A stretch of DNA of 64,000 nt from Natronorubrum thiooxidans (GCF_900156475.1 NZ_FTNR01000013.1:62001-126000), one strand, 5' to 3'; positions 42,015 to 50,621 are shown, counted from the first letter of the stretch. Notes: generated by a model not told the origin, from the letters alone. A program made the numbers and translations.

Positions 42015-42179
42015 TCACTCGCTGTCGGCGTTGTCGTCCGAACCGTTTTCATCTCCCCTCTCTCTACCCTTTCTCTCGCTCTCTGTCGATTCAGTCTCCG
42101 TCTCTGGTAGGGGTTCGTCCTCGTCGGGACCTGCAATTATCACTCCGGCAACTGCTATCAGCAGCGTTCGACGACTCAT
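42015..42179 (-). CDS. Small single-helix protein with acidic tail
   Basis: 54 residues from ATG 42179. MSRRTLLIAVAGVIIAGPDE has one hydrophobic segment after two Arg, followed by a tail of Glu, Asp, Thr and Ser (ETETESTESERKGRERGDEN). It could be a membrane-anchored subunit or a short exported peptide. It ends 6 bases before the NDH-2-like gene and should be the first gene of that operon. Confidence 0.6.
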   Translation of the reverse strand: MSRRTLLIAVAGVIIAGPDEDEPLPETETESTESERKGRERGDENGSDDNADSE

Positions 42180-42573
42180 ACCCGTACATGACTCGCGATC
42201 GTTTTGAAGCCGGGAGGAACAATGACGACGAACGGTGAAGAGACAGGGAGATGCGCCCCCTAAAATCAAATTCTCAGTACGTTTCGAACAATATGGTCCC
42301 CAGATACCCACACAGTTATGACAATATTAAGACAGTATCGATACGATACACGCCCGAAGGCGATTCGTAGTAAACACTGTGACCAAAACAGTATCAATGG
42401 AGTTGTATCGGGAAACTTGCCGAATATATTTCTAACTATCTACTTCATGAATTTAAATGTCCAGGAATCCAATGCAAAACAGGGCGGGCCTACATATGAC
42501 AGATAACACGTGATAACGACAAATGACCGAAATCACAGCAATTGTCTTCGTAGTCCCGTCTCGAGTGATAACA
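42180..42573. other. Divergent AT-rich stretch
   Basis: Separates the membrane operon (minus) from the repeat protein (plus). TA-rich blocks such as gccgaatatatttctaac (42418-42435) can hold promoters. No gene is seen. Confidence 0.45.
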
Positions 42574-43065
42574 ATGGATAAAAAACTCTATAAATCGATA
42601 GAATCATCCGATGAATCACGACGTTCCCTCTTGACGAAGGGATTCCTCACAGCAGGCGCACTCGTATTCGGACTGGCCGGGACTGGACCCGTCGCAGCGA
42701 CCTCTCAGCCGAGGACGAACACAAGAGGCTCTGGTGGAAGGAGTTCCTCGGAAACGTCTTCCAGTTCGAGTTCGAGTAGCACCAACACTAGCCGGACCGG
42801 CACTACCGGAACGACCAGCAGCAACACGACTGGAACGAATACCACCGGGATCCGAACCGGCCGAACAGGGACCAGTGGAATCCGTACTGGGAGGACCGGA
42901 GCGAGCGGCATCAGAACCGGAAACACCCGCACTGGTCGAACAGGTACCAGCGGAATCCGCACTGGGAGAACTGGAACAAGTAGCATCAGGACCGGAAACA
43001 TCCGCACTGGTCGAATAGGTACCAGTGGTATTCGGAGGCCCAACACGGGTACCACCGGCCGATAA
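42574..43065 (+). CDS. Tat-exported low-complexity Gly/Thr/Arg repeat protein
   Basis: 163 residues from ATG 42574. ESRRSLLTKGFLTAGALVFG with GPVAA is a Tat-type signal without a lipobox. The mature part starts with a Ser-rich stretch (SSSETSSSSSSSSTNTSR) and then repeats a 9-10 residue unit such as GRTGTSGIRT about a dozen times, with GN or GA variants. Arg is present and acidic residues are nearly absent, opposite to the usual haloarchaeal surface protein, so the exported chain would be strongly basic. It could bind acidic surface polymers or nucleic acid. The N-terminus is ordinary in codon use while the repeat uses near-identical codons, a sign of recent expansion. Confidence 0.75.
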   Translation: MDKKLYKSIESSDESRRSLLTKGFLTAGALVFGLAGTGPVAATSQPRTNTRGSGGRSSSETSSSSSSSSTNTSRTGTTGTTSSNTTGTNTTGIRTGRTGTSGIRTGRTGASGIRTGNTRTGRTGTSGIRTGRTGTSSIRTGNIRTGRIGTSGIRRPNTGTTGR

Positions 43066-43123
43066 TCGCGACATCGCGGCCGCTCGATTTCGAGCGTACG
43101 CAGTACGAATTCGGTGGATCGTC

Positions 43124-44458
43124 TCAAAGAACCGTTCTGGCTTCCTCGAGAACCGCCGTGTCGACGAAAACCACGAGACGATCGCCAGGGTTGACGACCG
43201 TCGCTCCGCGAGGCGTCACAAGTTCCCCGTCTCGAGATATCGCGCCGATCACGACACGCTCAGGGAGCTCCAATGTCGACTCGGCGAGTTCACGACCGGC
43301 GAGAACGCTGTCCGCGTCGACGACGACTTCGATGACCTCTGCACGGTCGTGTTCGAGAAAGGCGATTTTCTCGGTGAGGTCTGTACGGGTGAACCCGACG
43401 ATTTGCTCGGCTGTCTCCTCTCGAGGGTTGATCGTGACGGTGACACCGACGGTCTCGAACAGTTCGAGGTATTCGATCTTCTCGATGACGGCAACAGTTC
43501 GCTCGACACCAGCTTCACGCGCGAGCAGCGAAACCAAGAGATTCTTTTCGTCGCTGTCGAGGGCTGCGACGACGATGTCGGCTTCGGCAATGTGTGCACT
43601 GGCGAGAAATTCGGTGTCGGTTGCGTCGGTCTCGAGAACCAGTGTCTTCGGAAGCGCCTCGGCGGCCTCACGGGCTCGCTCGTGGTCGTGTTCGATGAGT
43701 CGAGTACGGTACTCGTGGGCTTCGAACTCCCGGGCAACGTGGAAGCCGATCACGCTCGCTCCGAGAATGACGATTTCCTTGGCGGCCTCGTGGTCGGGTA
43801 TCGTGAGATCGTCGGCGAAGGTATCGATCGCGTCCGGGCTCCCGATAACGACGATTCGATCACCAGCCTCGATAACCGACTCACCCGTAAGAATGAGCAT
43901 CTCGTCGCCTCGAAACAGCGCAGCGAAGGTCAGCGAGTCGTAAATATCGATTTCCCGGACAGCGCGGTTGGCGATCGAAGAGCCTGGCTTGACGTCGAAC
44001 TCCGCCATTCGAACGAGCCCACCTGCAAAGATATCCACGTCCTGGACGGCCGGAAGCCCCGAGATACGGCAAATCGCTTGGGCAACGAGAATATCCGTAC
44101 AGACCATGAAATCGACGCCAAGCCAGCCCTCTGATAAGCCCCACGTCTCGAGGAGGGAGTAGCGACTGACTCGAGCGATGGTAAACGCGTCACTTTCGAT
44201 CTTTGCAGCCCCACAGATGACGATATTGGTTTCGTCGTTGTCGGTACAGGCAACAACGAGATCGACATCGTCGAGGCCTGCGGCACGGAGTGTGTCGATC
44301 TCGGAACCGTCACCGTGGACCGCGAGGACATCCATGGAGTTGGTGAGTGCCGCCACAACGGTTCCGTCCCGATCGATGACAGCGACGTCGTGTGATTCCT
44401 GGAGAGTGGCAGCAATCGCCCAGCCAACCTCGCCGGCACCGACAACGATCACGTACAT
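43124..44458 (-). CDS. trkA: TrkA potassium-uptake regulatory protein
   Basis: 444 residues with the duplicated TrkA plan: RCK-N (MYVIVVGAGEVGWAIAATLQ, residues 1-125), RCK-C (about 135-215, FDVKPGSSIANRAVREIDIY), RCK-N again (VILGASVIGFHVAREFEAHE, 225-345) and RCK-C again (355-440). In the second half GxGxxG has become GASVIG, so nucleotide binding there may be weak. The protein is the cytosolic NAD(H)/ATP-binding gate of a TrkH-type potassium channel, essential to salt-in osmoadaptation. No trkH gene lies next to it. It is alone between the repeat protein (convergent) and the IS630 element. Confidence 0.93.
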   Translation of the reverse strand: MYVIVVGAGEVGWAIAATLQESHDVAVIDRDGTVVAALTNSMDVLAVHGDGSEIDTLRAAGLDDVDLVVACTDNDETNIVICGAAKIESDAFTIARVSRYSLLETWGLSEGWLGVDFMVCTDILVAQAICRISGLPAVQDVDIFAGGLVRMAEFDVKPGSSIANRAVREIDIYDSLTFAALFRGDEMLILTGESVIEAGDRIVVIGSPDAIDTFADDLTIPDHEAAKEIVILGASVIGFHVAREFEAHEYRTRLIEHDHERAREAAEALPKTLVLETDATDTEFLASAHIAEADIVVAALDSDEKNLLVSLLAREAGVERTVAVIEKIEYLELFETVGVTVTINPREETAEQIVGFTRTDLTEKIAFLEHDRAEVIEVVVDADSVLAGRELAESTLELPERVVIGAISRDGELVTPRGATVVNPGDRLVVFVDTAVLEEARTVL

Positions 44459-44602
44459 AGAACGATCCCGCTATTCGGTTCGAAGTCGCACGAAACGATA
44501 GCGAAGTCGACTGGAGCAAACGTCGAGGAGAATGATCGAAAGGGTTCGTGTCTACAAGTCTTATAACAGCGCATTATTGACCTTGAGCGCACTAGTACGG
44601 CT

Positions 44603-45268
44603 TCAATCATGATTTGTTGGATATAGCTGGCGGAGCTTGATTCGAGCGTTGTCGGTCGTGAATTGCCAGTCAATCGTGGATTCGTCCTCGTTTCGAGTAC
44701 GTTCCCACGCAGCGACCTCCGCACGGAGTGTCGCTGCGTCAGGAATGCGCCGATCAAGACATTCCGTCCACAGGGCGCTGAACTCAATCTCTGCCATGTT
44801 CAGCCAACTCCCGTGTTCCGGCGTGAAGTGAAATTCGAGCTTGTTGAGCAATCGACGAGCTTCTTCTGGCGGGAGATGTTCATAGAAGGCGTACCGTTGG
44901 TGCGTGTTCAGATTGTCCATTACTACCCGGATGCCGACTGCATCCGGGTAGTGATCATCCACGAGCGATTGCATTTGCTGGACGAACTCCTGTTTGCGCC
45001 GCCGCTTCGTTACCTCGACGTGTCGCCAGCCGGTCAGCGGTTCGCTCATCACGAAGAGGTTGCGTGTTCCATTCCGTTCGTACGTGTAGTCGTACCGAGC
45101 GACCGCTCCCGGACGTGCCGGGAGCGGGTCGCGGACCTCTTTGTGCAGTTCCTTGTTGGACTCGTCAAAACAGACGACCGGGCGGCGTGGATCGTATGGT
45201 TCGTGATAGAGATCGAGGACTTCCTCCATCTGGCAGACAAAGGCGGCGCTGTTTTCAGGCGTAATCAC
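44603..45268 (-). CDS. IS630-family transposase, catalytic (DDE) part
   Basis: 221 codons from a GTG at 45268 inside the end of the HTH frame. It holds the DDE residues: RRPVVCFDESNKEL (first Asp), IRVVMDNLNTHQRYAFYEHL (second Asp) and HGSWLNMAEIEFSALWTECL (Glu). The intact family protein reads ...KSWVITPEN across the junction, and here the frame change falls at GATCAAAATCATGG. A -1 slip on CAAAAT would fuse the two frames into one transposase. Both frames look intact, so the element may be active. Confidence 0.9.
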   Translation of the reverse strand: MITPENSAAFVCQMEEVLDLYHEPYDPRRPVVCFDESNKELHKEVRDPLPARPGAVARYDYTYERNGTRNLFVMSEPLTGWRHVEVTKRRRKQEFVQQMQSLVDDHYPDAVGIRVVMDNLNTHQRYAFYEHLPPEEARRLLNKLEFHFTPEHGSWLNMAEIEFSALWTECLDRRIPDAATLRAEVAAWERTRNEDESTIDWQFTTDNARIKLRQLYPTNHD

Positions 45269-45732
45269 CCATGATTTTGATCGGTGAGGGTGCAGTCGTG
45301 TTTTTTCAGAACCTGTCGAACAGTCTCGTGAGAGATCGACTCGACGTCGATCTCGGTGAGGGCGACAAAGCGCTCGGCTAGAAGATGCAGCGACCAGCGA
45401 GACCGTCCTTCCGGTGGGTCGCTGCAGGCCAATGCAATGAGATGTGCTTCTTCATGTCCGTCGAGTTTACGCTCGTAGACGCGGTCGGCCTTGCGGCGAG
45501 TGATCGCCGCGAGGCCGTCCTCAGTGTAGCGTTTCCGGACGCGTCCAACTGTGCCGGGATGACAGCCGACGGCTTCACTGACCTGCTGGTCAGTCAAGCC
45601 GTCATCCGAGTGCAAGAGACACCGTGCGCGTGTGAGTTCCCGCGTTTTGTACGTGCCCGCTGAAAGCATTGCATTCAGCTCCGCTCGTTCATCGGCAGAC
45701 AGATCGACAGAGTACTGTTGTGTTCGTGGCAT
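45265..45732 (-). CDS. IS630-family transposase, N-terminal HTH part
   Basis: 155 residues. A helix-turn-helix is visible at GLTDQQVSEAVGCHPGTVGR followed by VRKRYTEDGLAAI and a second DNA-binding segment ending SISHETVRQVLKKHDCTLTD. This is the standard N-terminal half of IS630 transposases, which bind the terminal repeats. Its stop overlaps the start of the DDE frame by 4 bases. Confidence 0.9.
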   Translation of the reverse strand: MPRTQQYSVDLSADERAELNAMLSAGTYKTRELTRARCLLHSDDGLTDQQVSEAVGCHPGTVGRVRKRYTEDGLAAITRRKADRVYERKLDGHEEAHLIALACSDPPEGRSRWSLHLLAERFVALTEIDVESISHETVRQVLKKHDCTLTDQNHG

Positions 45733-45787
45733 GATTTACTTCAGAAAATTTCTGAACACACTCTAGAGGCGCTCTACGCAGATAAAG

Positions 45788-45958
45788 CTAGCAGTTCAGG
45801 GCTGAAGCCGCACTAGATTCGTCGGTTTCGTAGGCAGCCATGATGAGGCCGACGACCTCTGGATTCGACGGCTCGTATCCGAGTTGTCGTTCGATACTGT
45901 CTTTGATTTCCTCGAATCGGTCACCTTTCGACCCGTACAGTTTGATGTGGGATGTCAT
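45788..45958 (-). CDS. Small conserved protein, MTSHIKLYGSK family (copy 3 of 3)
   Basis: 56 residues from ATG 45958: MTSHIKLYGSKGDRFEEIKD, IERQLGYEPSNPEVVGLIMA, AYETDE and a tail ending ALNC. It is nearly identical to copies 1 (25667-25840) and 2 (30483-30668) over the first 47 residues. The IS630 element lies just downstream of its stop. No zinc-finger gene overlaps its end. Confidence 0.78.
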   Translation of the reverse strand: MTSHIKLYGSKGDRFEEIKDSIERQLGYEPSNPEVVGLIMAAYETDESSAASALNC

Positions 45959-46097
45959 CTACGTGGGTACAAACGACACGGATTGTTGTGAGTTGTCTCC
46001 CTCTGTAGTTTGATGCAATAGGACCAACGTCCATTGGGTGGTCGCTCGAGGAACTCGAATACGCATCACGATCGACGGTACGGATGATCGAGGTACC

Positions 46098-47177
46098 TCA
46101 CTCGAGACTCGGAATCTCGACGGTTTTTCCCGACGCTGCTGCACCGTAGGTTGCCTCAACGGCGACGATATCTCGAAGACTATCTTCGCCGTCCGGTTCG
46201 GGCTCGGTTCCAGTGAGTATGCAGTACCCGAAGTAGTCGAACTCTTCGAGTACTTCGTCGCCTGGAGCCCCTCCGTACTCCATTCCAACGTCGCCACACT
46301 CGACATAAATGTCGTGGGGAACGACGCCGCCAAACGGCGAGGAAACCGAGACCAGACCCTCGGTTCCGATTACTCTGAGCCCACTCGTCGGGTGTGAGTT
46401 GTAACTTGCCGTACACGATGCCGTCACTACACCGGGAAACTCGAGTTGAAACGCGACGTGCTCGTCGACATCCGCGAACGCCTCGTCGGTCGAGTGGGTC
46501 GTCGCAGTGACCGCGATCGGGTCACGTTCGAGCAAGAACCGAATCGTGTTCAGCGGATAGACGCCCAGATCGACGAGTGCACCACCACCGGAGAGATCGG
46601 GATCGAGTCGCCACGACTCTGGGCCAGCCTGCTCGAGGAGTGGATTCGAAAACCCAGCGTGGATCTGGACGACGTCCCCGATAACGCCGTCTTCGATCAG
46701 TTCGCGAGTGCGTCGAACTGACGGCTCGAGCTGGAGTCGGTAGGCAGTCATCAGCGTGACGCCCGCGTCGTCGCAGGCATCGATCGTCGCTCGAGCGCGC
46801 TGGACGGTCGTATCGAGCGGTTTCTCACAGAGGACGTGTTTGCCACGATCGGCTGCGGCGACGGCGTACTCACCGTGGGTCGCGTTCGGGGTTGCGACGT
46901 AGACGGCGTCGTACGCATCCGTGGCATCGCCCTCGAGGAAATCGTCGTAGCTACTGACCGTTTCGACGTCGTACTCGTCCGCGATCTCGAGGGACGAGTC
47001 GGGCGAACCGGTCACCAGCACAGTCGTCTCACAGTAGTCGCTCGCGTCGATGGCGGGTAAGGCGCGATTGCGCGCAAACCCGCCGATTCCGACAATCGCC
47101 AGTCGAACGGTCCCGTCTGGAACAGTCTCTTGCCAGTCTCGGCGCGCGAAATCCTCGAAGTAGGATTCGAGTCCCAT
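46098..47177 (-). CDS. Gfo/Idh/MocA oxidoreductase, D-xylose 1-dehydrogenase (Gfo6/XacA) type
   Basis: 359 residues. The start FEDFARRDWQETVPDGTVRL then AIVGIGGFARNRALPAIDAS matches, as I recall it, the haloarchaeal D-xylose dehydrogenase XacA/Gfo6 (F.RRDWQ...). The shared features are AVYVATPNATHGEYAVAAAD, the EKP motif (HVLCEKPLDTTV), YRLQLEPSVRRTRELIEDG and GGALVDLGVYPLNTIRFLLE with the conserved Asp and Tyr. It would oxidise a pentose or related sugar at C1 with NADP. No other xylose-pathway gene is next to it, so the actual substrate is uncertain. Confidence 0.85.
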   Translation of the reverse strand: MGLESYFEDFARRDWQETVPDGTVRLAIVGIGGFARNRALPAIDASDYCETTVLVTGSPDSSLEIADEYDVETVSSYDDFLEGDATDAYDAVYVATPNATHGEYAVAAADRGKHVLCEKPLDTTVQRARATIDACDDAGVTLMTAYRLQLEPSVRRTRELIEDGVIGDVVQIHAGFSNPLLEQAGPESWRLDPDLSGGGALVDLGVYPLNTIRFLLERDPIAVTATTHSTDEAFADVDEHVAFQLEFPGVVTASCTASYNSHPTSGLRVIGTEGLVSVSSPFGGVVPHDIYVECGDVGMEYGGAPGDEVLEEFDYFGYCILTGTEPEPDGEDSLRDIVAVEATYGAAASGKTVEIPSLE

Positions 47178-47527
47178 ATCGAATGAACGATCCCCACTGG
47201 TAAGGTCGTATGGTAAGCATGAACAGTGTGTCTTGTGCTAGAGACGCGATCAGTTGCGGACTACCGCGCAGTTTCGAGCGTCTCCGATTCAGGGACGGCC
47301 GACTGAGACGGGCACCTGGAAACGGATGGTCCTCGAGGCAGTTCACAGAATTGCACGACGGATGTGCTGAGACAACGTCTCACAGATCGGAAGCGGATTT
47401 GAACCCCCGAGGACGAGGGTCGCGACTCGCACGTTCTGTATGAGCCATGGAACATCACTGCACCATCCATCGATGGCGAACGCGAGTGCACCGATAGGGC
47501 TACTGTCGGACGACGTGAAGGGAGTCT
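47178..47527. other. Divergent gene-free stretch with a tRNA T-arm-like segment
   Basis: No gene supported. On the minus strand, about 47387-47415 reads CCTCGGGGGTTCAAATCCGC, which looks like the T-arm of a tRNA, but no acceptor stem, D-arm or anticodon loop in register is found. It may be a fragment left by an integrated element. Confidence 0.3.
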
Positions 47528-48508
47528 GTGACCAGCTCGAACGCCGACCGATCGACCACTGACTCGTGGGTTGTGGATCGGTTCCCGAGACTCTGGACGC
47601 TCTGGACGGCTGCCCGACCGAGCCAACTCGCGCTCATCGTGGTGGTCTACATGTTCGGCGTTGGAATGGCGACGACTGGTCCCCCACTGATTGCGGCCGA
47701 TTCAGCACCCGCTGGCGTACACTCTGTCCATTTCCTCGAGACGGTTCTGATGGGAGTAATCGCTCTTCTACCGGTCGCGGTAGCGATCCACTCCGCCAAC
47801 GAGTACGCCGACGTCGAGACAGACGCGCTGACGACTCGAACGCCGTTTTCGGGTGGAAGCGGCGCAATCGATCGGGCGGGGGTGTCGCCGTCGGTCCTGC
47901 GATCGGCGACAGTGGGCTCGGCTGCGCTCGCGGTGGTCGTTGTGGCAGGTGTCGATTTGATCGGCGGTTTTCCACTCGATGCCATCGCGTTGCTCGCGGC
48001 GATCTTCGGACTCGGACTTGCGTATTCGCTGCCGCCGATCGCGTTCGTTCGACGCGGTGTTGGGGAAGTCGTCAACGCCGTCCTCGGTGGTGTGTTGCTT
48101 CCGTTGTACGGTGTCGCAGTCGTCGCGTCTCCACGACCTACCGTCGTACTCGCGGTCGTCCCGTTCACATTACTGGTCGGCTGTAACCTCCTGGCGACAC
48201 ACTGGCCGGACAGAGCTGCAGATGCTGCCGTCGGAAAACGCACGCTCGCGGTTCGGTGGTCGCCAACGCGTATTCGCCGAGCGTTCGCCACACTCGCTGC
48301 AACTGCAGCAGTTGTCACCGTCATCCTCTGGCTCGAGGAGATCCTTCCTGACGCGGTCGCTCTCGCGCATCTCGCTCCGGTCCCGTTCGTCCTCTGGAGT
48401 TGGGCTGTTCTCACGCGACAGCGGTCGCCGCTCCCGGCCGTCCTCGCGATGGTCGTTCTCGCGGTGACGGGAACGATCGCGTGGTGGTGGACGGGCGTCG
48501 TCACGTAG
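47528..48508 (+). CDS. UbiA-family prenyltransferase
   Basis: 326 residues from a GTG. About eight hydrophobic helices are visible. The first Asp-rich motif is HSANEYADVETDALTTRTPF then SGGSGAI, and the second is THWPDRAADAAVGKRTLAVR, the pattern of UbiA enzymes that join a polyprenyl chain to an aromatic or other acceptor. In haloarchaea such enzymes make menaquinone or archaeal lipids; the long GxxR-rich loop and the MenA-like TRTPFSGGSG favour a quinone-type acceptor. There is no clear operon; the DUF547 gene follows 79 bases later on the same strand. Confidence 0.9.
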   Translation: MTSSNADRSTTDSWVVDRFPRLWTLWTAARPSQLALIVVVYMFGVGMATTGPPLIAADSAPAGVHSVHFLETVLMGVIALLPVAVAIHSANEYADVETDALTTRTPFSGGSGAIDRAGVSPSVLRSATVGSAALAVVVVAGVDLIGGFPLDAIALLAAIFGLGLAYSLPPIAFVRRGVGEVVNAVLGGVLLPLYGVAVVASPRPTVVLAVVPFTLLVGCNLLATHWPDRAADAAVGKRTLAVRWSPTRIRRAFATLAATAAVVTVILWLEEILPDAVALAHLAPVPFVLWSWAVLTRQRSPLPAVLAMVVLAVTGTIAWWWTGVVT

Positions 48509-48558
48509 CGCGTTGCCGGCCTCCCGTTCCCGCGACGCCGGTGCCAGACCGCACAACG

Positions 48559-48566
48559 ATTTTATA
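48559..48566 (+). promoter_or_regulatory. TATA box of the DUF547 gene
   Basis: GATTTTATATCATG has its TATA about 22-29 bases before ATG 48588, fitting a leaderless transcript and supporting that start. Confidence 0.55.
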
Positions 48567-48587
48567 TCATGATGGCCGTTGTCATGT

Positions 48588-49367
48588 ATGGTAAACCCCC
48601 CAGATGGGGATTCCGAAACTGCTTCCGCAGCTGCTCCTGTAGACGGGTCGACGCCGACGCATCTGTCGCTGACGACAGCCGCCTCGCGGCTCCTCGAGAG
48701 CGTCAAATACGAGACGCCGCCCAAGCCGTTCCTGAACCGTCTCGCAGGCGCCACCGACGACGATCTTACTACCGTCCGAACCGACCGGCAAGCGGGACTG
48801 GCGTTCTGGCTCAACGTCTACAACGCAGCCACTCAGCTCCTGCTCGAGCGCCGTCCAGAACGCTTCGAGTCACGCCTGCGATTCTTCCGTGCACACGCGG
48901 TAACCGTCGGCGGCACCCACCTCAGCCTCGACGACATCGAACACGGCGTTCTCCGCGGCGGAAAATCAAAGTACGGACTCGGGTATCTTCCGCGACTCGA
49001 GTCGACGGGGCTCGGTCGGTCCTACCGGCTCGAGGTGGATCCACGGATCCATTTCGCACTCAATTGTGGGGCCGCGAGCTGTCCGGCAATTCTCACATAC
49101 GATCCCGACACGATCGACGAAACGCTGGACTACGCGACGCAATCGTATCTCGATGAGACGGTGACCTACGACGCCGACCGAAACCGCGTTCGGGTCCCAC
49201 GGCTGTGTCTGTGGTTCATCAGTGATTTCGGCGGTCGATCGGGCGTTCGACAACTCCTTCGTGAGTTCGAGCAGATTCCGCCTGAATCGTCGCCGTCGCT
49301 TCGGTTTCACGGATACGACTGGACGAAAGCGGGTCGGAAATTCGGGAAAACCGATCGAACCGAGTGA
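48588..49367 (+). CDS. DUF547 domain protein
   Basis: 259 residues from ATG 48588. The DUF547 region runs from about residue 65 to 230: AFWLNVYNAATQLLLERRPE, HLSLDDIEHGVLRGG, DPRIHFALNCGAASCPAILT and a late LCLWFISDFGG. The NCGAxSCP motif, with two conserved cysteines, defines the family, whose reaction is unknown; plant and bacterial members are linked to membrane or cell-surface roles. No signal peptide is seen. A leaderless promoter lies just upstream. Confidence 0.88.
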   Translation: MVNPPDGDSETASAAAPVDGSTPTHLSLTTAASRLLESVKYETPPKPFLNRLAGATDDDLTTVRTDRQAGLAFWLNVYNAATQLLLERRPERFESRLRFFRAHAVTVGGTHLSLDDIEHGVLRGGKSKYGLGYLPRLESTGLGRSYRLEVDPRIHFALNCGAASCPAILTYDPDTIDETLDYATQSYLDETVTYDADRNRVRVPRLCLWFISDFGGRSGVRQLLREFEQIPPESSPSLRFHGYDWTKAGRKFGKTDRTE

Positions 49368-49707
49368 CGGGACGGCGCTCGAAGCATTAGAACCGTCGCG
49401 TCGTCGAGCAGATAGACGATTTCACGGCTGTACGAGGAGTGGCAGGAACCAACCGACAGCACGACTGGTCGGATCAGCACGGCATTCTTTCGAGACGATT
49501 CGTCGGCCCCGGGCGGTGTCGTCTGGCTCGATCTCCAGGAAACCTGGCTCGAGAACGGTTCGAACTGATAGTGACACGGCTGACGTCCTCGAACTGCCAC
49601 CACAGCTTGTCCGTATCGGAACGTGAGGGACACGTCTGGACGATCCGATCGTGTATCGTACGCCCCCCAACCGAACGGTTTTGCGTCGCCGACCCCTGAA
49701 TCTAGCT
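49368..49707. other. Gene-free stretch
   Basis: 340 bases between two plus-strand genes without a supported frame. A TA-poor sequence with no repeat. A promoter for the peroxiredoxin gene should lie within the last 60 bases but is not obvious. Confidence 0.4.
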
Positions 49708-50202
49708 ATGACCGACCCGGTCTCGGAGTTTTCCCGACCGAACGTGGCAGCGGGACCGAATCCGTTTTCGCTGTCCGCGCTCCCTGACAACGTCGCGTTC
49801 GTCGCGCTGTTCTTCCAGCGCGACCACTACTGTACGAACTGCCGCAGTCAGGTACAAGACCTCGCAGATCGCATCGAGGAGTTTCACGAGCGAGACACCG
49901 AAGTCGTCTCGATCGTCCCGGAGTCGGTCGACCACGTCGAGGAGTGGCAGTCCCGGTACGACCTCCCGTATCCCCTGCTCGCGGACCCCGATGCGTCGGT
50001 CGGCGACGCCTACGATCAGCCCGTTCGGTTCGGAATTCTCGGCGCACTCAGCGATTTCTTTGGCCGAATGCCCGCAGTCGTCATCGTCGACCGGCGCGGT
50101 GACGAGCCAGTGATCGCCGCCACCCACCGGGGCCGATCGACGTTCGACCGACCCGACATCAACGAATTAATCGCAGAGTTGGACGAGCTGCGATCGGCGT
50201 GA
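49708..50202 (+). CDS. Peroxiredoxin-like (AhpC/TSA) protein
   Basis: 164 residues from ATG 49708. A thioredoxin-fold redoxin: NVAFVALFFQRDHYCTNCRS, VQDLADRIEEFHERDTEVVS, then YDLPYPLLADPDASVGDAYD and a late strand pair (MPAVVIVDRRGDEPV). The active segment is YCTNCR with a CxxC pair, unlike typical peroxiredoxins that carry a single peroxidatic Cys here; this suggests an atypical peroxiredoxin or thiol-disulfide exchange protein. It is cytoplasmic (no signal). It probably protects against peroxides. Confidence 0.85.
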   Translation: MTDPVSEFSRPNVAAGPNPFSLSALPDNVAFVALFFQRDHYCTNCRSQVQDLADRIEEFHERDTEVVSIVPESVDHVEEWQSRYDLPYPLLADPDASVGDAYDQPVRFGILGALSDFFGRMPAVVIVDRRGDEPVIAATHRGRSTFDRPDINELIAELDELRSA

Positions 50203-50218
50203 GTTCCGGTAAAATAAA

Positions 50219-50479
50219 TCAGGCGCTTGTACCGACGTCGAAGACTCGCTTGCGGGTGGTGTAGGCGAAAACCAACGTCGTTTGCCGTGCGGGTGAAGCC
50301 GTCACTGCTGCCATCAGGTACGGAAAGAAGCTAATCTCTATCAGATCCCCCTCCCGTCGGACGTTTGTGTCAGCTAGTCGACTGTCCACTTCCTCACAGC
50401 GCTCGGCTACGATCAACGCTCCCTCGAGGGGGCCGTCGACGTCCAGTGCCATTGGGTACAGTTCTGCAGTACGTTCCAA
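50219..50479 (-). CDS. Small hypothetical protein
   Basis: Up to 86 residues from a TTG; the first ATG gives 77 (MALDVDGPLEGALIVAERCE). A compact alpha/beta core (RREGDLIEISFFPYLMAAVT, TTLVFAYTTRKRVFDV) suggests a real folded protein, but no family is recognised. The weak start makes it possible that the 5' end has been lost or lies elsewhere. It converges on the peroxiredoxin gene, 16 bases apart. Confidence 0.5.
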   Translation of the reverse strand: MERTAELYPMALDVDGPLEGALIVAERCEEVDSRLADTNVRREGDLIEISFFPYLMAAVTASPARQTTLVFAYTTRKRVFDVGTSA

Positions 50480-50621
50480 TTCCTCTCGCGTGGCCGTATT
50501 GAAACCCTTAATCGATGATAGGTTTCAGCAGCCATACTGAATCTAACATGGATGTCGTCATACTGACGGACAACTGAGGAGGTCAGATAACAACCCGTTC
50601 TCTTGGGTTAGTGACCGGAAT

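Larger units (their letters stand above)
44595..45763 (-). mobile_element. Complete IS630-family insertion sequence
   Basis: About 1,169 bp containing two overlapping transposase frames. Both ends are flanked by TA (44593-44594 and 45764-45765), the IS630 target duplication. The outer ends, read inward, are GTACGGCTTCAATCATGAT and GAGTGTGTTCAGAAATTTT, a poor inverted repeat sharing G....G..TTCA. It was inserted between trkA and the third MTSHIKLYGSK gene, 22 bases past the latter's stop codon, so it disrupts no gene I can see. Confidence 0.75.

Noticed and set aside
43025-44134. 369-codon plus-strand frame under trkA
   Set aside because: TrkA on the minus strand has full RCK domains; the plus frame is acidic only because it is the complement of haloarchaeal codons.
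47387-47415. A complete tRNA gene
   Set aside because: Only a T-arm-like segment is present; no acceptor stem, D-arm or anticodon stem could be placed on either strand.
48647-48814. Alternative start or frame for the DUF547 gene
   Set aside because: The TATA box 22-29 bases before ATG 48588 and the family-like length support the chosen start.
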